Source: a bacterium UBP17_UBA6191
GTDB taxonomy: Bacteria > Muiribacteriota > UBA6191
Direction: 5' to 3'
Assembly (NCBI GenBank): GCA_002422125.1
Contig: DITF01000145.1
Coordinates: forward strand, 2,720-9,692
Length of the DNA stretch: 6,973 bases
In this document: positions 1-6,044 of the stretch, piece by piece
Position numbering within the stretch: position 1 is the first letter of the stretch
How the letters are laid out: each line of letters opens with the position of its first letter
Position numbers and translations under genes: made by a program
Notes under the pieces: model-generated
Databases searched by the model: none
The model's input: only the letters and a program-made list of their open reading frames with translations
What the model was told of the DNA's origin: nothing

Positions 1-1
1 G

Positions 2-985
2 CAGCCGAATCAGCTTTTTTCTAACCTCACCACGGCCCGCATCCGATCTCAAGCTGGATGTGGAGGCCAGAAGCGGCAGGCTCTTTGCATGAGCCTGTGG
101 AATCAATAGATTGGCGGCCCCAGAGGCTACCCTTTGAAAAAAACCTGGTCGTTTCAGCGGGGTTTGGTAACCAGACGAAGCATTTAATGCAGTTTTAATA
201 AACTCATCTTTTAGAGAAGTGGAGGCAAAATCTGGTACTGAAACCGGAGGATGCCAAGACTCGCGGCCATCCCGTTCATTTAAAATCTTTTGGGTTAATA
301 TAATTAGTTTCTGTCTCTGAAATCCCGAATTGCCGTTTGTATTTTGAAGATCCAAAAGAGCGGAGTAAAAAACAGTCTTCATGGGATGGGAATTGATCTG
401 CAAAAGCTCGCCTAAGTCAGAAAACATCTTCACAAGACCTGAACGGTTATTACTAAAATCCCCGCTATTCAGATCAAGCATTAAGAGCATGGCGGCCTGC
501 AGGCTGGACTCATCAAGAACGGGCTGGGTTAAATGAGGAATATTCTGTTTTAATTCCTCGCCCAGCCTAAAAACTAACGATTTTAACTGGAAAAACTCCA
601 ATTGAAGCTCTTCCCACAAAAGATCTCCTGTTCCCAATTTCTCAATTTTTTGGTAAAACTGGGATAAAAGAGGGTTTTCTGAATCAGGTAAACCGCTTAA
701 AGAAGCCGTGGCCTTCTGGCTCAAAAGCTTTAAAAACTGCTCGCTGGCCTTTGGCAGTGCCTCAGACACTCCATTTTGGGAAAACAATAAAATTCCGTTA
801 AACAGTCCTTCCAATTGCTGGTAGGACTGGGTTACAGCTAAAAACTCGCTTGTGGTGATCTGAGAAGGTGCCTGTCCGCTGGTTTCATTTACCTCTGTTG
901 GGCTGGCTAATTCTTCATAATCTGGAACTGATTCTGCTTTGGCAAGGGTGCAGAGGATAAGGAGAGTAAAAAGAAGCTTGATCAT
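2..985 (-). CDS. Sec-exported hypothetical protein, C-terminus cut by window edge
   Basis: An open frame of 328 codons runs from the ATG at 985 to the left edge without a stop, so the C-terminus is missing. I do not recognise the family. The N-terminus MIKLLFTLLILCTLAKA is a typical Sec signal peptide: one Lys, a Leu/Ile-rich core, and an AKA cleavage site before Glu18. Cys12 is preceded by LIL, which is not a convincing lipobox, so a soluble periplasmic or secreted protein is more likely than a lipoprotein. The mature part is rich in Leu, Ser and Gln with long stretches that look helical (about residues 45-200), then a less ordered, basic region near the visible end. The start lies 3 nt after the stop of the pilin-like gene upstream, so it is almost certainly cotranscribed and translationally coupled. 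Only a weak GGAAG lies before the ATG. From context it may be an assembly or export partner of the pilins; this is inference. Confidence 0.8.
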   Translation of the reverse strand, partial: MIKLLFTLLILCTLAKAESVPDYEELASPTEVNETSGQAPSQITTSEFLAVTQSYQQLEGLFNGILLFSQNGVSEALPKASEQFLKLLSQKATASLSGLPDSENPLLSQFYQKIEKLGTGDLLWEELQLEFFQLKSLVFRLGEELKQNIPHLTQPVLDESSLQAAMLLMLDLNSGDFSNNRSGLVKMFSDLGELLQINSHPMKTVFYSALLDLQNTNGNSGFQRQKLIILTQKILNERDGRESWHPPVSVPDFASTSLKDEFIKTALNASSGYQTPLKRPGFFQRVASGAANLLIPQAHAKSLPLLASTSSLRSDAGRGEVRKKLIRL

Positions 986-988
986 AAG

Positions 989-2680
989 TTACTTCCCGCC
1001 CCCAAACACTCCTTTCATAAATTTACCGATGTATTTTCCAGGATACCAACCATCTTTTTTCTGGGCCTGCGCTTGTTGGGGGGGCTGAGCCGGGGGTACA
1101 GTGGCGACCTGCTGGCTGGGATCTTCTACGGCAGGATAAGCGGTAGAAGACTCATCACCATCGGGCTGGTTTTGGGATGCCCTCTCCATTTCCTCTCTTT
1201 GCTGCAATTGAATCTCACGCATCATATCTACTACACTTTGATTATCTGAATCCGATGACGCCGGCATAGATGCCTGCAAGGCTCGAAACAGGGGAGCACG
1301 GGGACGAGGAGTTAGCCTTGGCTGTCTTTCAAAATTTGAATTCCGTCTAAAAAATCGGGGCGGACCAGACTCCAAGTCATTTTTTTCATCAAATGCCAGA
1401 GCAATCCAGCTTACCATGGGGCCTGCATCCCTAACTTGGGGGACTCTTCGTATTTGCGTACCACTCGCAGGTAAGGATTGAGGGCTTGCGCCCCTGGCCT
1501 CAGCCCCGCCCGCATTTTCCTGGGCCGGATCCCCAAACGATTTGGCCTCGGTAGAAGTTCCCAAGCCCTGACTCTTTTCACCCATTTTAACCAGATCATC
1601 AATTCTTTGGGCATCACGGGCCAGTCCATCCATTAAAATCTCAGTCACACTGACCTGTTTTCCATCAAACACCATACTGGTCTGATGCCTCACTACTGTC
1701 TGGGCCAAAATCCCCACTCCCATATTTGGGTCTTCTTCCATAGTGTCCCTTAACAAGGTAGAAAATTCCTGGGGAGGCATAGTTTCTGTACCATTAAGCT
1801 CAAAAAAGCCATTCGCCGAGGGTTCGAGCTGGATTTGGGCCGCAATTGGCCACCTTTCTACTTCAGCGGCCATTTGGGAAGCCATAAATAGATCCCAGTC
1901 CCGAGGCTGCACACTAGCCGTAATTCCAGCGATTTTTTGCATCAAGGATGAAGAATCCGAGGTGGCAAGTCCCTTAAGCTCAGGTCGATTTCGTAAAAAA
2001 AATCTTGCCATAGCCAGATCCTGTTCCACCCTGCGGGCAACTCTGGCTAATGACATAATCTGTGGTAAAAACTGGGCGGCATCGGCTCTTTCAAAGGCAT
2101 CAGACACTTCAGCCACCATTAACCATTCCGCCACTGCCTTTAATTGATCTGGATTTCCGGTTTCCATCAGATATTCCCGATACTGTGGGTCGGTGGCAAT
2201 TTTTTGCAAGGTCTGACGATTCAGATCAAGTCTTTCTGATGCCACCAAAATCTGGGGACCGCTGGTTGGACCCACCATTCTTAATGTTCCACTGATCACG
2301 GTACGATTTTTGTCCCCAGTTCCATCTACTCTTTGGGCCCAATTCCCACGAATCAGATAGGCCATTTCGCCCACGCTCAATTCCTGCACAAAAATCTGGG
2401 TATCTGCCAAGCCTAATGCCATATCAGCATAAAGAGGAATTTTTTGTAAATCCGAGGGTTTAGGGGCAAAATACCGTTGCGACCAGCTCGGTGCCGAGCC
2501 TAGCTTGGCCATGAGCCACTGGTAGCCAGACTCAGCCGCAAACCAGGATTTCATATCCTGTTCAATCAAAAAGTCCTGGCTTCTTTGATTTCTAATTGTA
2601 TTTTGAAACATCAGGCCAAAACCAGTAGCCCCAAAAATCAGGGTCACAACCAAGGGGATGGCCACTCCCCGGCGGGACAT
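989..2680 (-). CDS. large GspK/PilX-like minor pilin or pseudopilin
   Basis: A protein of 563 residues from the chosen ATG. The N-terminus MSRRG followed by VAIPLVVTLIFGATGFGL is a prepilin leader ending in Gly5 and a hydrophobic helix (about residues 6-24). Mature position 5 is Leu rather than Glu, as in GspK-type pseudopilins, which cap the pseudopilus tip. The segment KSWFAAESG (about 44-52) resembles the AAE-G segment found just after the helix in PilX/GspK proteins. The central region is largely helical. About residues 529-540 form a Pro/Gln-rich linker, followed by a basic, aromatic, glycine-rich tail at 544-563. At 563 residues it is much longer than typical GspK (about 300-350). An alternative ATG at 2746 has a better ribosome site (AAAGG, 6 nt spacer) and gives 585 residues, but it would overlap the upstream gene by 53 nt and add an atypical 22-residue leader. 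I prefer 2680, 13 nt after the upstream stop. The pilin-like class is fairly sure; K versus X is not. Confidence 0.82.
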   Translation of the reverse strand: MSRRGVAIPLVVTLIFGATGFGLMFQNTIRNQRSQDFLIEQDMKSWFAAESGYQWLMAKLGSAPSWSQRYFAPKPSDLQKIPLYADMALGLADTQIFVQELSVGEMAYLIRGNWAQRVDGTGDKNRTVISGTLRMVGPTSGPQILVASERLDLNRQTLQKIATDPQYREYLMETGNPDQLKAVAEWLMVAEVSDAFERADAAQFLPQIMSLARVARRVEQDLAMARFFLRNRPELKGLATSDSSSLMQKIAGITASVQPRDWDLFMASQMAAEVERWPIAAQIQLEPSANGFFELNGTETMPPQEFSTLLRDTMEEDPNMGVGILAQTVVRHQTSMVFDGKQVSVTEILMDGLARDAQRIDDLVKMGEKSQGLGTSTEAKSFGDPAQENAGGAEARGASPQSLPASGTQIRRVPQVRDAGPMVSWIALAFDEKNDLESGPPRFFRRNSNFERQPRLTPRPRAPLFRALQASMPASSDSDNQSVVDMMREIQLQQREEMERASQNQPDGDESSTAYPAVEDPSQQVATVPPAQPPQQAQAQKKDGWYPGKYIGKFMKGVFGGGK

Positions 2681-2693
2681 GCCCGTACGACAA

Positions 2694-3182
2694 TCAGAAA
2701 CGAAAGGTATCAAAAAATTCAACCAGATCTTGTTTCGATTTTGCATCTTTTACCTTTACATAAAGTTCCACGGACCGTTCGGTTCTCACCCTAAAATGAA
2801 ATGGTTCCATAAGATAACTCTGGGATGGATTGCGCAACAGCAAGGAAACCGTGGTTGTGCTAAGCATCCCGGATGGAGAACTTTTATATAAATTATACTG
2901 AGGATCCAGCCCAATGGTAACCTCTCCAGCGGGACTATTTAGTACCAGAGTGGAAGATTGTTCCCCTGGTTTTGGTCGAATGACCCTAGAAGCCTGACGA
3001 ATCTGTGCCTCACAGGCTCGAGAAACCCTTCTGGCATGTCCTAACGCTAAGGATTGTTCCACCCCACCAACGGAATGCGCATTTCTACGCGCGAAAGCAA
3101 AAATCAATAGACCAAACAAGGTAACCAGAATACCTAGCCCAATAATAACTTCCACTGTAGAAAATCCATGCTTCCTTTTCAT
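2694..3182 (-). CDS. prepilin-type minor pilin, GspJ/PilW-like
   Basis: A protein of 162 residues. MKRKHG followed by FSTVEVIIGLGILVTLFGLL is a textbook prepilin signal: a short basic leader, cleavage after Gly6, Phe at mature position 1, Glu at position 5 (Glu11 of the precursor), then a hydrophobic helix to about residue 29. Prepilin peptidase (PilD/GspO) should cleave and N-methylate it, and the product would join a pilus or pseudopilus at the inner membrane. The C-terminal part, about residues 60-162, shows alternating beta-like strands as in pilin globular domains. It follows the upstream pilin gene with an ATGA overlap (3179-3182) and has an AGG five bases before its ATG, so translation is likely coupled. 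Its place between an I-like and a K-like gene suggests GspJ or PilW. The globular domain alone does not let me assign a symbol. Confidence 0.9.
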   Translation of the reverse strand: MKRKHGFSTVEVIIGLGILVTLFGLLIFAFARRNAHSVGGVEQSLALGHARRVSRACEAQIRQASRVIRPKPGEQSSTLVLNSPAGEVTIGLDPQYNLYKSSPSGMLSTTTVSLLLRNPSQSYLMEPFHFRVRTERSVELYVKVKDAKSKQDLVEFFDTFRF

Positions 3183-3643
3183 GATTGCCTGAATGCCATA
3201 AGCGATCTCAGTTCTATGACCAATTCCTGCATCGTGACGGTTTTAAAACGAACCCTGGCAACTGCTTCAATCAAACCACTGTTTCCGCTAACGCTACGAA
3301 TTTCCATCAGTAGTTCAAAGTCACTTAATAGTTGCGCCAAACCCTTCCAATCCCCTGCATCAATCCCAGCATTTGAGGCATCAAAGGAGGCCAGCCAGGG
3401 AGATGGTTGTACTCCACCTTTTTTAAGCACTGGCATGTAGTCATGGCCAACAGGAGTTACTCCACTACTAGCGGCCATTGCTACTCTTTCCAGAGCCAAC
3501 TTGGCAATCTGATGGGCGTACAAACGGCTTCTTTGACTATCAAACTGTTGGTTAGAGCTGGAAAAAAGCATAGATACAGGCACAATCAGAGCTGCCAAAA
3601 TCGCAGTTGCCAAAACGATTTCTATGAGACTGTAACCTCGCAT
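3179..3643 (-). CDS. prepilin-type minor pilin, GspI/PilV-like, first gene of operon
   Basis: A protein of 154 residues. The leader is only three residues (MRG), followed by YSLIEIVLATAILAALIVPV, with Tyr at mature position 1 and Glu at position 5 (Glu8 of the precursor). The hydrophobic helix reaches about residue 24, and SSSNQQFDSQRSRLYAHQIA continues it as an amphipathic helix, as in class III pilin-like proteins. The family role is as a minor pilin or pseudopilin that nucleates assembly together with J- and K-type partners; the I-J-K gene order supports this. It is the first gene of the leftward operon, and no gene follows upstream on this strand before the divergent helicase. There is no clear Shine-Dalgarno sequence before the ATG. 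A TAAAGT hexamer lies 6 nt upstream, so the message may start at or very near the ATG. PilV/FimT-like type IV pilus components are an equal alternative to GspI. Confidence 0.9.
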   Translation of the reverse strand: MRGYSLIEIVLATAILAALIVPVSMLFSSSNQQFDSQRSRLYAHQIAKLALERVAMAASSGVTPVGHDYMPVLKKGGVQPSPWLASFDASNAGIDAGDWKGLAQLLSDFELLMEIRSVSGNSGLIEAVARVRFKTVTMQELVIELRSLMAFRQS

Positions 3644-3649
3644 GACAAT

Positions 3650-3655
3650 ACTTTA
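3650..3655 (-). promoter_or_regulatory. candidate extended -10 of pilin operon
   Basis: On the minus strand the sequence reads TGG then TAAAGT, a TGn-type extended -10 with 4 of 6 matches to TATAAT. Six bases separate it from the ATG at 3643, so transcription would begin at about the start codon. The hexamer lies inside an element, CTGATTGTGGTAAAG, that is nearly repeated upstream of the tRNA-Lys gene. No good -35 box is seen. This is a prediction from spacing and similarity only. Confidence 0.3.
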
Positions 3656-3658
3656 CCA

Positions 3659-3673
3659 CAATCAGGCAATCAG
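3659..3673. repeat. tandem CAATCAG direct repeat, 8-bp period
   Basis: CAATCAG occurs at 3659-3665 and again at 3667-3673, separated by a single G. The pair lies exactly between the two outward-facing -10-like hexamers of the divergent spacer. It could be a binding site for a regulator contacting one face of the helix imperfectly (8-bp step), or it could be chance. CAATCAG also occurs singly at 2691, 5768 and 6942, so the single motif is not rare here. Confidence 0.35.
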
Positions 3674-3677
3674 AAGC

Positions 3678-3683
3678 TAAAAT
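3678..3683 (+). promoter_or_regulatory. candidate -10 box of helicase gene (leaderless geometry)
   Basis: TAAAAT matches TATAAT at 5 of 6 positions and lies 6 nt before the GTG at 3690. If used, the transcript would start at about the GTG itself. A weak TTACCA lies 19 bp upstream. No Shine-Dalgarno sequence is present at a normal distance from the GTG, which agrees with leaderless initiation but does not prove it. Confidence 0.35.
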
Positions 3684-3689
3684 GCCAGA

Positions 3690-5501
3690 GTGCTTGAATT
3701 TACCAGTGAACAAAAACAAGTGATCTGCCACTTACAGGGGCATTCCCGAGTGATTGCTGTGGCTGGTTCTGGAAAGACCAAAACCCTTATCGGACGACTT
3801 GATTTTCTTTGTGCAAATGGGGTATTGCCTCAGGACATTTTAGTCCTGATGTACAACCGTATGGCTTCACAGGAATTTCGCGCGCGCTTGGGTTCTAACC
3901 CAGCTTCCAAAATTACCATTGTTACCTTTCATGCCCTGGCCTCGCGTATGCTGCAATGGTTTCAGAAAAAAAATGTCGTCAGCGAATATCGCTTCACCTC
4001 CGAAGACTCAGAGTTTCAAAAAATTTTTCGGGAAGCCTCTTATAGTCAGACCGCTGAAGATCTTGATTCCAAGGACTTCTCCGGGTTTGTAACATTTTGC
4101 AAATCTGCTCGCGAACCATTGGAACAAATGACTCAGAAGTATTCTCAAACCATGCAGATTCAGACCCCAAAACACTGGGTCAAGACTTATAAAACATTTG
4201 AAGATATCCGCAAGCAAAAAAAACTTTTGTTTTTTGATGACCTGTTACCTTTTGTAGTAGAAACGCTTAAGGACAACCAGGAATTACACAATCTAGTGGC
4301 AGGCAGAAAAGCTCATATTCTGGTCGATGAGGTACAGGATATTAATCCCGTGCAAACAGAGCTTCTCAAAATCATTGCTCATAAAAAGGCCAATGTTATG
4401 GTCGTGGGTGATCCCGATCAGTGCATCTATTCCTTTAGAGGAGCAACCCCGCAGTATCTTACTCATCAGTTCCAGCATGACTTTACCCCAGTATGTGACT
4501 ATTATCTATCCCAGACATTCCGTTATGGACCCGCATTATCCAGTTTAGCCAATCTCGCCATAGCTAAAAACCCTTTTCCTCTAAGGCAGTCCTGCACATC
4601 CCATCCAGACAATATCGCCACTCAGATTGATCTGATTCAAAGTTCACAGGAGGCCGAAGATATTGCCGATCTGGTTTCCAATGAACTTGAACGAGCTTCC
4701 CCCCAACAAATTGCTATTCTGGTTCGTTTAAGTGAACAAATTCCCAGAATTGAGCTTGCCTTATATCAAAAAAGAATCCCAATTTTTTTTGATGCGGAAG
4801 ATTCCGTTTTTCGTATGCGGCCCGTCATAGGGATTCTGGCTTGGCTCTCTCTTTGTGCCCATGGAATGGACCCCAGAAATAGTTATTATCTGGCTTCCTG
4901 GCCTGCCTGTGGTGTTTCGGGAGACATTCTTAACAAAATACACAGCGGGGAAATAGGGCTGATAGATGGACTAAAACATGCATCCCTAAACTGTCGCGAG
5001 ATGTGGCAAAGACGGCAAATCGAATACAGAATACAAATGATTTTAAACATCGAATCAAAGCGCAAGGATCTCAATCATCCGGCATTTTTGATGGCATCCT
5101 TAATCCGTGAGTTAGGCACAGGGGCACAGGATGATATTCTGAATTCTTTTTTAGGCTATGCCCTCCAATCCAAAATGACCACGGCTGAATTTTTAAGCCA
5201 CTGCCAGGAACTGGGCAAAACCAAGTCCCCATCAGGAGTAAGGCTAATTACAATTCATCGCTCCAAGGGCTTAGAATGGCCCATTGTAATCCTACCCGGA
5301 TTGGTGGAAAAATACTTACCATGCCATGATGGGGAAATTTCGGAACTAAATCTACAAAGCGAAAGACGCTTATATTATGTCGCCCTAACAAGGGCCATTC
5401 AAAAACTGTTTCTCTTCACTAGCACCAAAGAACAGCAAATAGTACAACCCATGTCGCGATTTTTATTTGAGTGCAAACCCCTGATCAATCCTGTAATTTG
5501 A
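3690..5501 (+). CDS. UvrD/Rep-type superfamily 1A DNA helicase, short form
   Basis: A 603-residue ATP-dependent helicase of the UvrD/Rep/PcrA class (3'-5' translocation on single-stranded DNA). The motif series is complete: Q-motif FTSEQKQVI (4-12), Walker A AVAGSGKTKT (23-32), Ia near LVLMYNRMA (51-59), Ib TFHALASRML (79-88), Walker B LVDEVQD (211-217), III VVGDPDQCIYSFRGA (238-252), IV around LSQTFRYG (273-280), V ITIHRSKGLEW (520-530) and VI ERRLYYVALTRA (558-569). All expected catalytic residues are present, so it should be active. It is shorter than UvrD/PcrA (about 720) and stops soon after motif VI, so it lacks the C-terminal Tudor-like extension that binds RNA polymerase. Motif II has Val where Phe or Tyr is common, and motif V ends in Trp rather than Phe. 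The start is GTG: a stop lies four codons upstream in frame and no ATG is available. It stands alone, divergent from the pilin operon and convergent with the metal module, so its repair role cannot be named. Confidence 0.95.
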   Translation: MLEFTSEQKQVICHLQGHSRVIAVAGSGKTKTLIGRLDFLCANGVLPQDILVLMYNRMASQEFRARLGSNPASKITIVTFHALASRMLQWFQKKNVVSEYRFTSEDSEFQKIFREASYSQTAEDLDSKDFSGFVTFCKSAREPLEQMTQKYSQTMQIQTPKHWVKTYKTFEDIRKQKKLLFFDDLLPFVVETLKDNQELHNLVAGRKAHILVDEVQDINPVQTELLKIIAHKKANVMVVGDPDQCIYSFRGATPQYLTHQFQHDFTPVCDYYLSQTFRYGPALSSLANLAIAKNPFPLRQSCTSHPDNIATQIDLIQSSQEAEDIADLVSNELERASPQQIAILVRLSEQIPRIELALYQKRIPIFFDAEDSVFRMRPVIGILAWLSLCAHGMDPRNSYYLASWPACGVSGDILNKIHSGEIGLIDGLKHASLNCREMWQRRQIEYRIQMILNIESKRKDLNHPAFLMASLIRELGTGAQDDILNSFLGYALQSKMTTAEFLSHCQELGKTKSPSGVRLITIHRSKGLEWPIVILPGLVEKYLPCHDGEISELNLQSERRLYYVALTRAIQKLFLFTSTKEQQIVQPMSRFLFECKPLINPVI

Positions 5502-5781
5502 ACAATACAGTCAACAAATCTTCAAGCCTAGCAGTAGCCTCCTGATCGGATTTACTGTGAGCTACACAACCCCGCATGTGATTGGTCAAAAGCTTTTTAC
5601 TTACACCCCTTAATGATGCTCTGACGGCCTCAATTTGGTTCAAAATTTCCACACAATAACGATCATCCTGCACCATTTTATGCAGTCCTCTGACCTGTCC
5701 CTCAATTCGCGACAGATTATTTAAGAGCTTTTCCTTATCCGGCTGAACTACTGTTTCAGGAGTGTGACAATCAGAGGACAT
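5485..5781 (-). CDS. csoR: CsoR-family copper-sensing transcriptional repressor
   Basis: A 98-residue protein of the CsoR/RcnR/FrmR family (DUF156), an all-helical tetrameric repressor without a helix-turn-helix. RIEGQVRGLHKMV (25-37) and the ILNQIEAVRASLRGVSKKLL helix are family hallmarks. The metal triad is Cys43, His68 and Cys72. Their spacing (25, then 4 residues) equals Cys36-His61-Cys65 of Mycobacterium tuberculosis CsoR, which binds Cu(I). RcnR uses His at the third position, and FrmR and CstR differ elsewhere, so copper is the best prediction. Tyr42 precedes the first Cys as in CsoR. I chose the ATG at 5781 because the family domain starts just after it; the longer frame from 5892 only reads the overlapping upstream gene in another frame. 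It overlaps the CopZ-like gene by 11 bp, so the two are coupled, and it should repress its own operon until copper releases it. Its 3' end overlaps the helicase end by 17 bp. Confidence 0.92.
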   Translation of the reverse strand: MSSDCHTPETVVQPDKEKLLNNLSRIEGQVRGLHKMVQDDRYCVEILNQIEAVRASLRGVSKKLLTNHMRGCVAHSKSDQEATARLEDLLTVLFKLQD

Positions 5782-5977
5782 CGTAGCCACCGTCCTCGAT
5801 GGCTTCAATAATATCCTGAGGAGACACAATTCCAATCTGGTAGGAAAGGGTAACTTTTTTGTTTTCCAGATCAACCCGGGTAGCCTGTACACCTCGGAAT
5901 TGTCCTAAAATCTCGGTAATTGCGCTTACGCAGCTTTGACACACCATACCCTCCACTTTGAGTTCGAGGTCTTTCAT
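5771..5977 (-). CDS. copZ: CopZ-like heavy-metal-associated (HMA) copper chaperone
   Basis: A 68-residue single HMA domain. The metal site GMVCQSC (10-16) holds Cys13 and Cys16, which bind Cu(I) between them. The expected beta-alpha-beta-beta-alpha-beta pattern follows: LELKVEG, CVSAITEILGQF, VQATRVDLENKKVTLSYQ, SPQDIIEAIEDGGYDV. The ending GGYDV is the common HMA C-terminal signature. Such proteins carry Cu(I) in the cytoplasm to CopA-type P-type ATPases and to CsoR-like sensors. The start at 5977 is fixed by a strong AGGAG eight bases upstream. The longer frame from 6046 would add a 23-residue extension and run into the divergent acetyltransferase start, so it is rejected. It is the first gene of a two-gene operon with the CsoR-like repressor. 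No CopA gene is in the window. A mercury role (MerP-like) is less likely, since there is no signal peptide and no mer genes. Confidence 0.92.
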   Translation of the reverse strand: MKDLELKVEGMVCQSCVSAITEILGQFRGVQATRVDLENKKVTLSYQIGIVSPQDIIEAIEDGGYDVL

Positions 5978-5985
5978 TGGTTTTT

Positions 5986-5990
5986 CTCCT
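5986..5990 (-). promoter_or_regulatory. Shine-Dalgarno site of copZ-like gene
   Basis: AGGAG on the minus strand lies 8 nt before the ATG at 5977. It decides the start of the chaperone gene. It is the clearest ribosome site in the window, and the other transcription-unit starts lack one. Confidence 0.8.
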
Positions 5991-6002
5991 AACTGAATAC
6001 AA

Positions 6003-6019
6003 AAGGGATAGTAATCCTT
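6003..6019. promoter_or_regulatory. imperfect 17-bp dyad, candidate CsoR operator
   Basis: AAGGGATAGTAATCCTT is a dyad centred on the G at 6011; 6 of 8 position pairs are complementary, with mismatches at pairs 5 and 6. It lies in the 67-bp divergent spacer upstream of the copZ-csoR pair. It overlaps a minus-strand TACTAT (6013-6008) that could be the -10 box of that operon, where a repressor would act. Known CsoR operators are pseudopalindromes with G/C-rich ends around an A/T centre, which this resembles only loosely. This is inference from position and symmetry. Confidence 0.3.
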
Positions 6020-6031
6020 AAGCTTTAGCAA

Positions 6032-6037
6032 TAAAAT
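6032..6037 (+). promoter_or_regulatory. candidate -10 box of acetyltransferase gene (leaderless geometry)
   Basis: TAAAAT, 5 of 6 matches to TATAAT, lies 7 nt before the ATG at 6045. Transcription from it would begin at about the ATG. The sequence between has no purine-rich ribosome site. No good -35 box is seen at 16-18 bp (TAGTAA at 17 bp matches poorly). Confidence 0.35.
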
Positions 6038-6044
6038 ACGACCC

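Larger units (their letters stand above)
3644..3689. promoter_or_regulatory. 46-bp divergent spacer between pilin operon and helicase
   Basis: This short spacer must carry the start signals of both the leftward pilin operon and the rightward helicase gene, unless promoters lie within coding sequence. Two outward-facing hexamers are visible: TAAAGT on the minus strand (3655-3650) and TAAAAT on the plus strand (3678-3683). Between them sits a tandem direct repeat of CAATCAG (3659-3665 and 3667-3673). No strong -35 box pairs with either hexamer at the usual 17 bp; a TTACCA (3653-3658) lies 19 bp before TAAAAT. There is no room for long leaders or a terminator. Confidence 0.45.

Noticed and set aside
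1..20. Lipoprotein assignment for the exported protein from Cys12
   Set aside because: The residues before the Cys (LIL) do not fit a lipobox, whereas AKA at 15-17 is a good signal peptidase I site. This concerns the protein starting at 985, not these bases.
1743..2295. Plus-strand ORFs opposite the GspK/PilX-like gene
   Set aside because: They are antisense shadows of a gene with a clear pilin N-terminus. They show no recognisable domain and no ribosome site.
3168..3697. Plus-strand ORFs opposite the first pilin gene and spacer
   Set aside because: They are antisense shadows. The minus strand carries two prepilin signals with correct cleavage sites and the ATGA overlap.
3682..3723. Short ORF of 13 residues (ATG at 3682) overlapping the helicase start out of frame
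   Set aside because: It has no ribosome site, its ATG overlaps the presumed -10 box, and it could not be transcribed from that promoter.
4783..4790. T8 run in the helicase as a terminator or phase-variation tract
   Set aside because: No stem precedes it, and it reads through as Ile-Phe-Phe. Similar A8 runs occur at 1995, 3966 and 4216, so such runs are ordinary at this base composition and the frame is intact.
5782..5892. In-frame 37-codon N-terminal extension of the CsoR-like gene
   Set aside because: The extension is unlike the family, lies wholly inside the CopZ-like gene in another frame, and the family domain begins right after the ATG at 5781.
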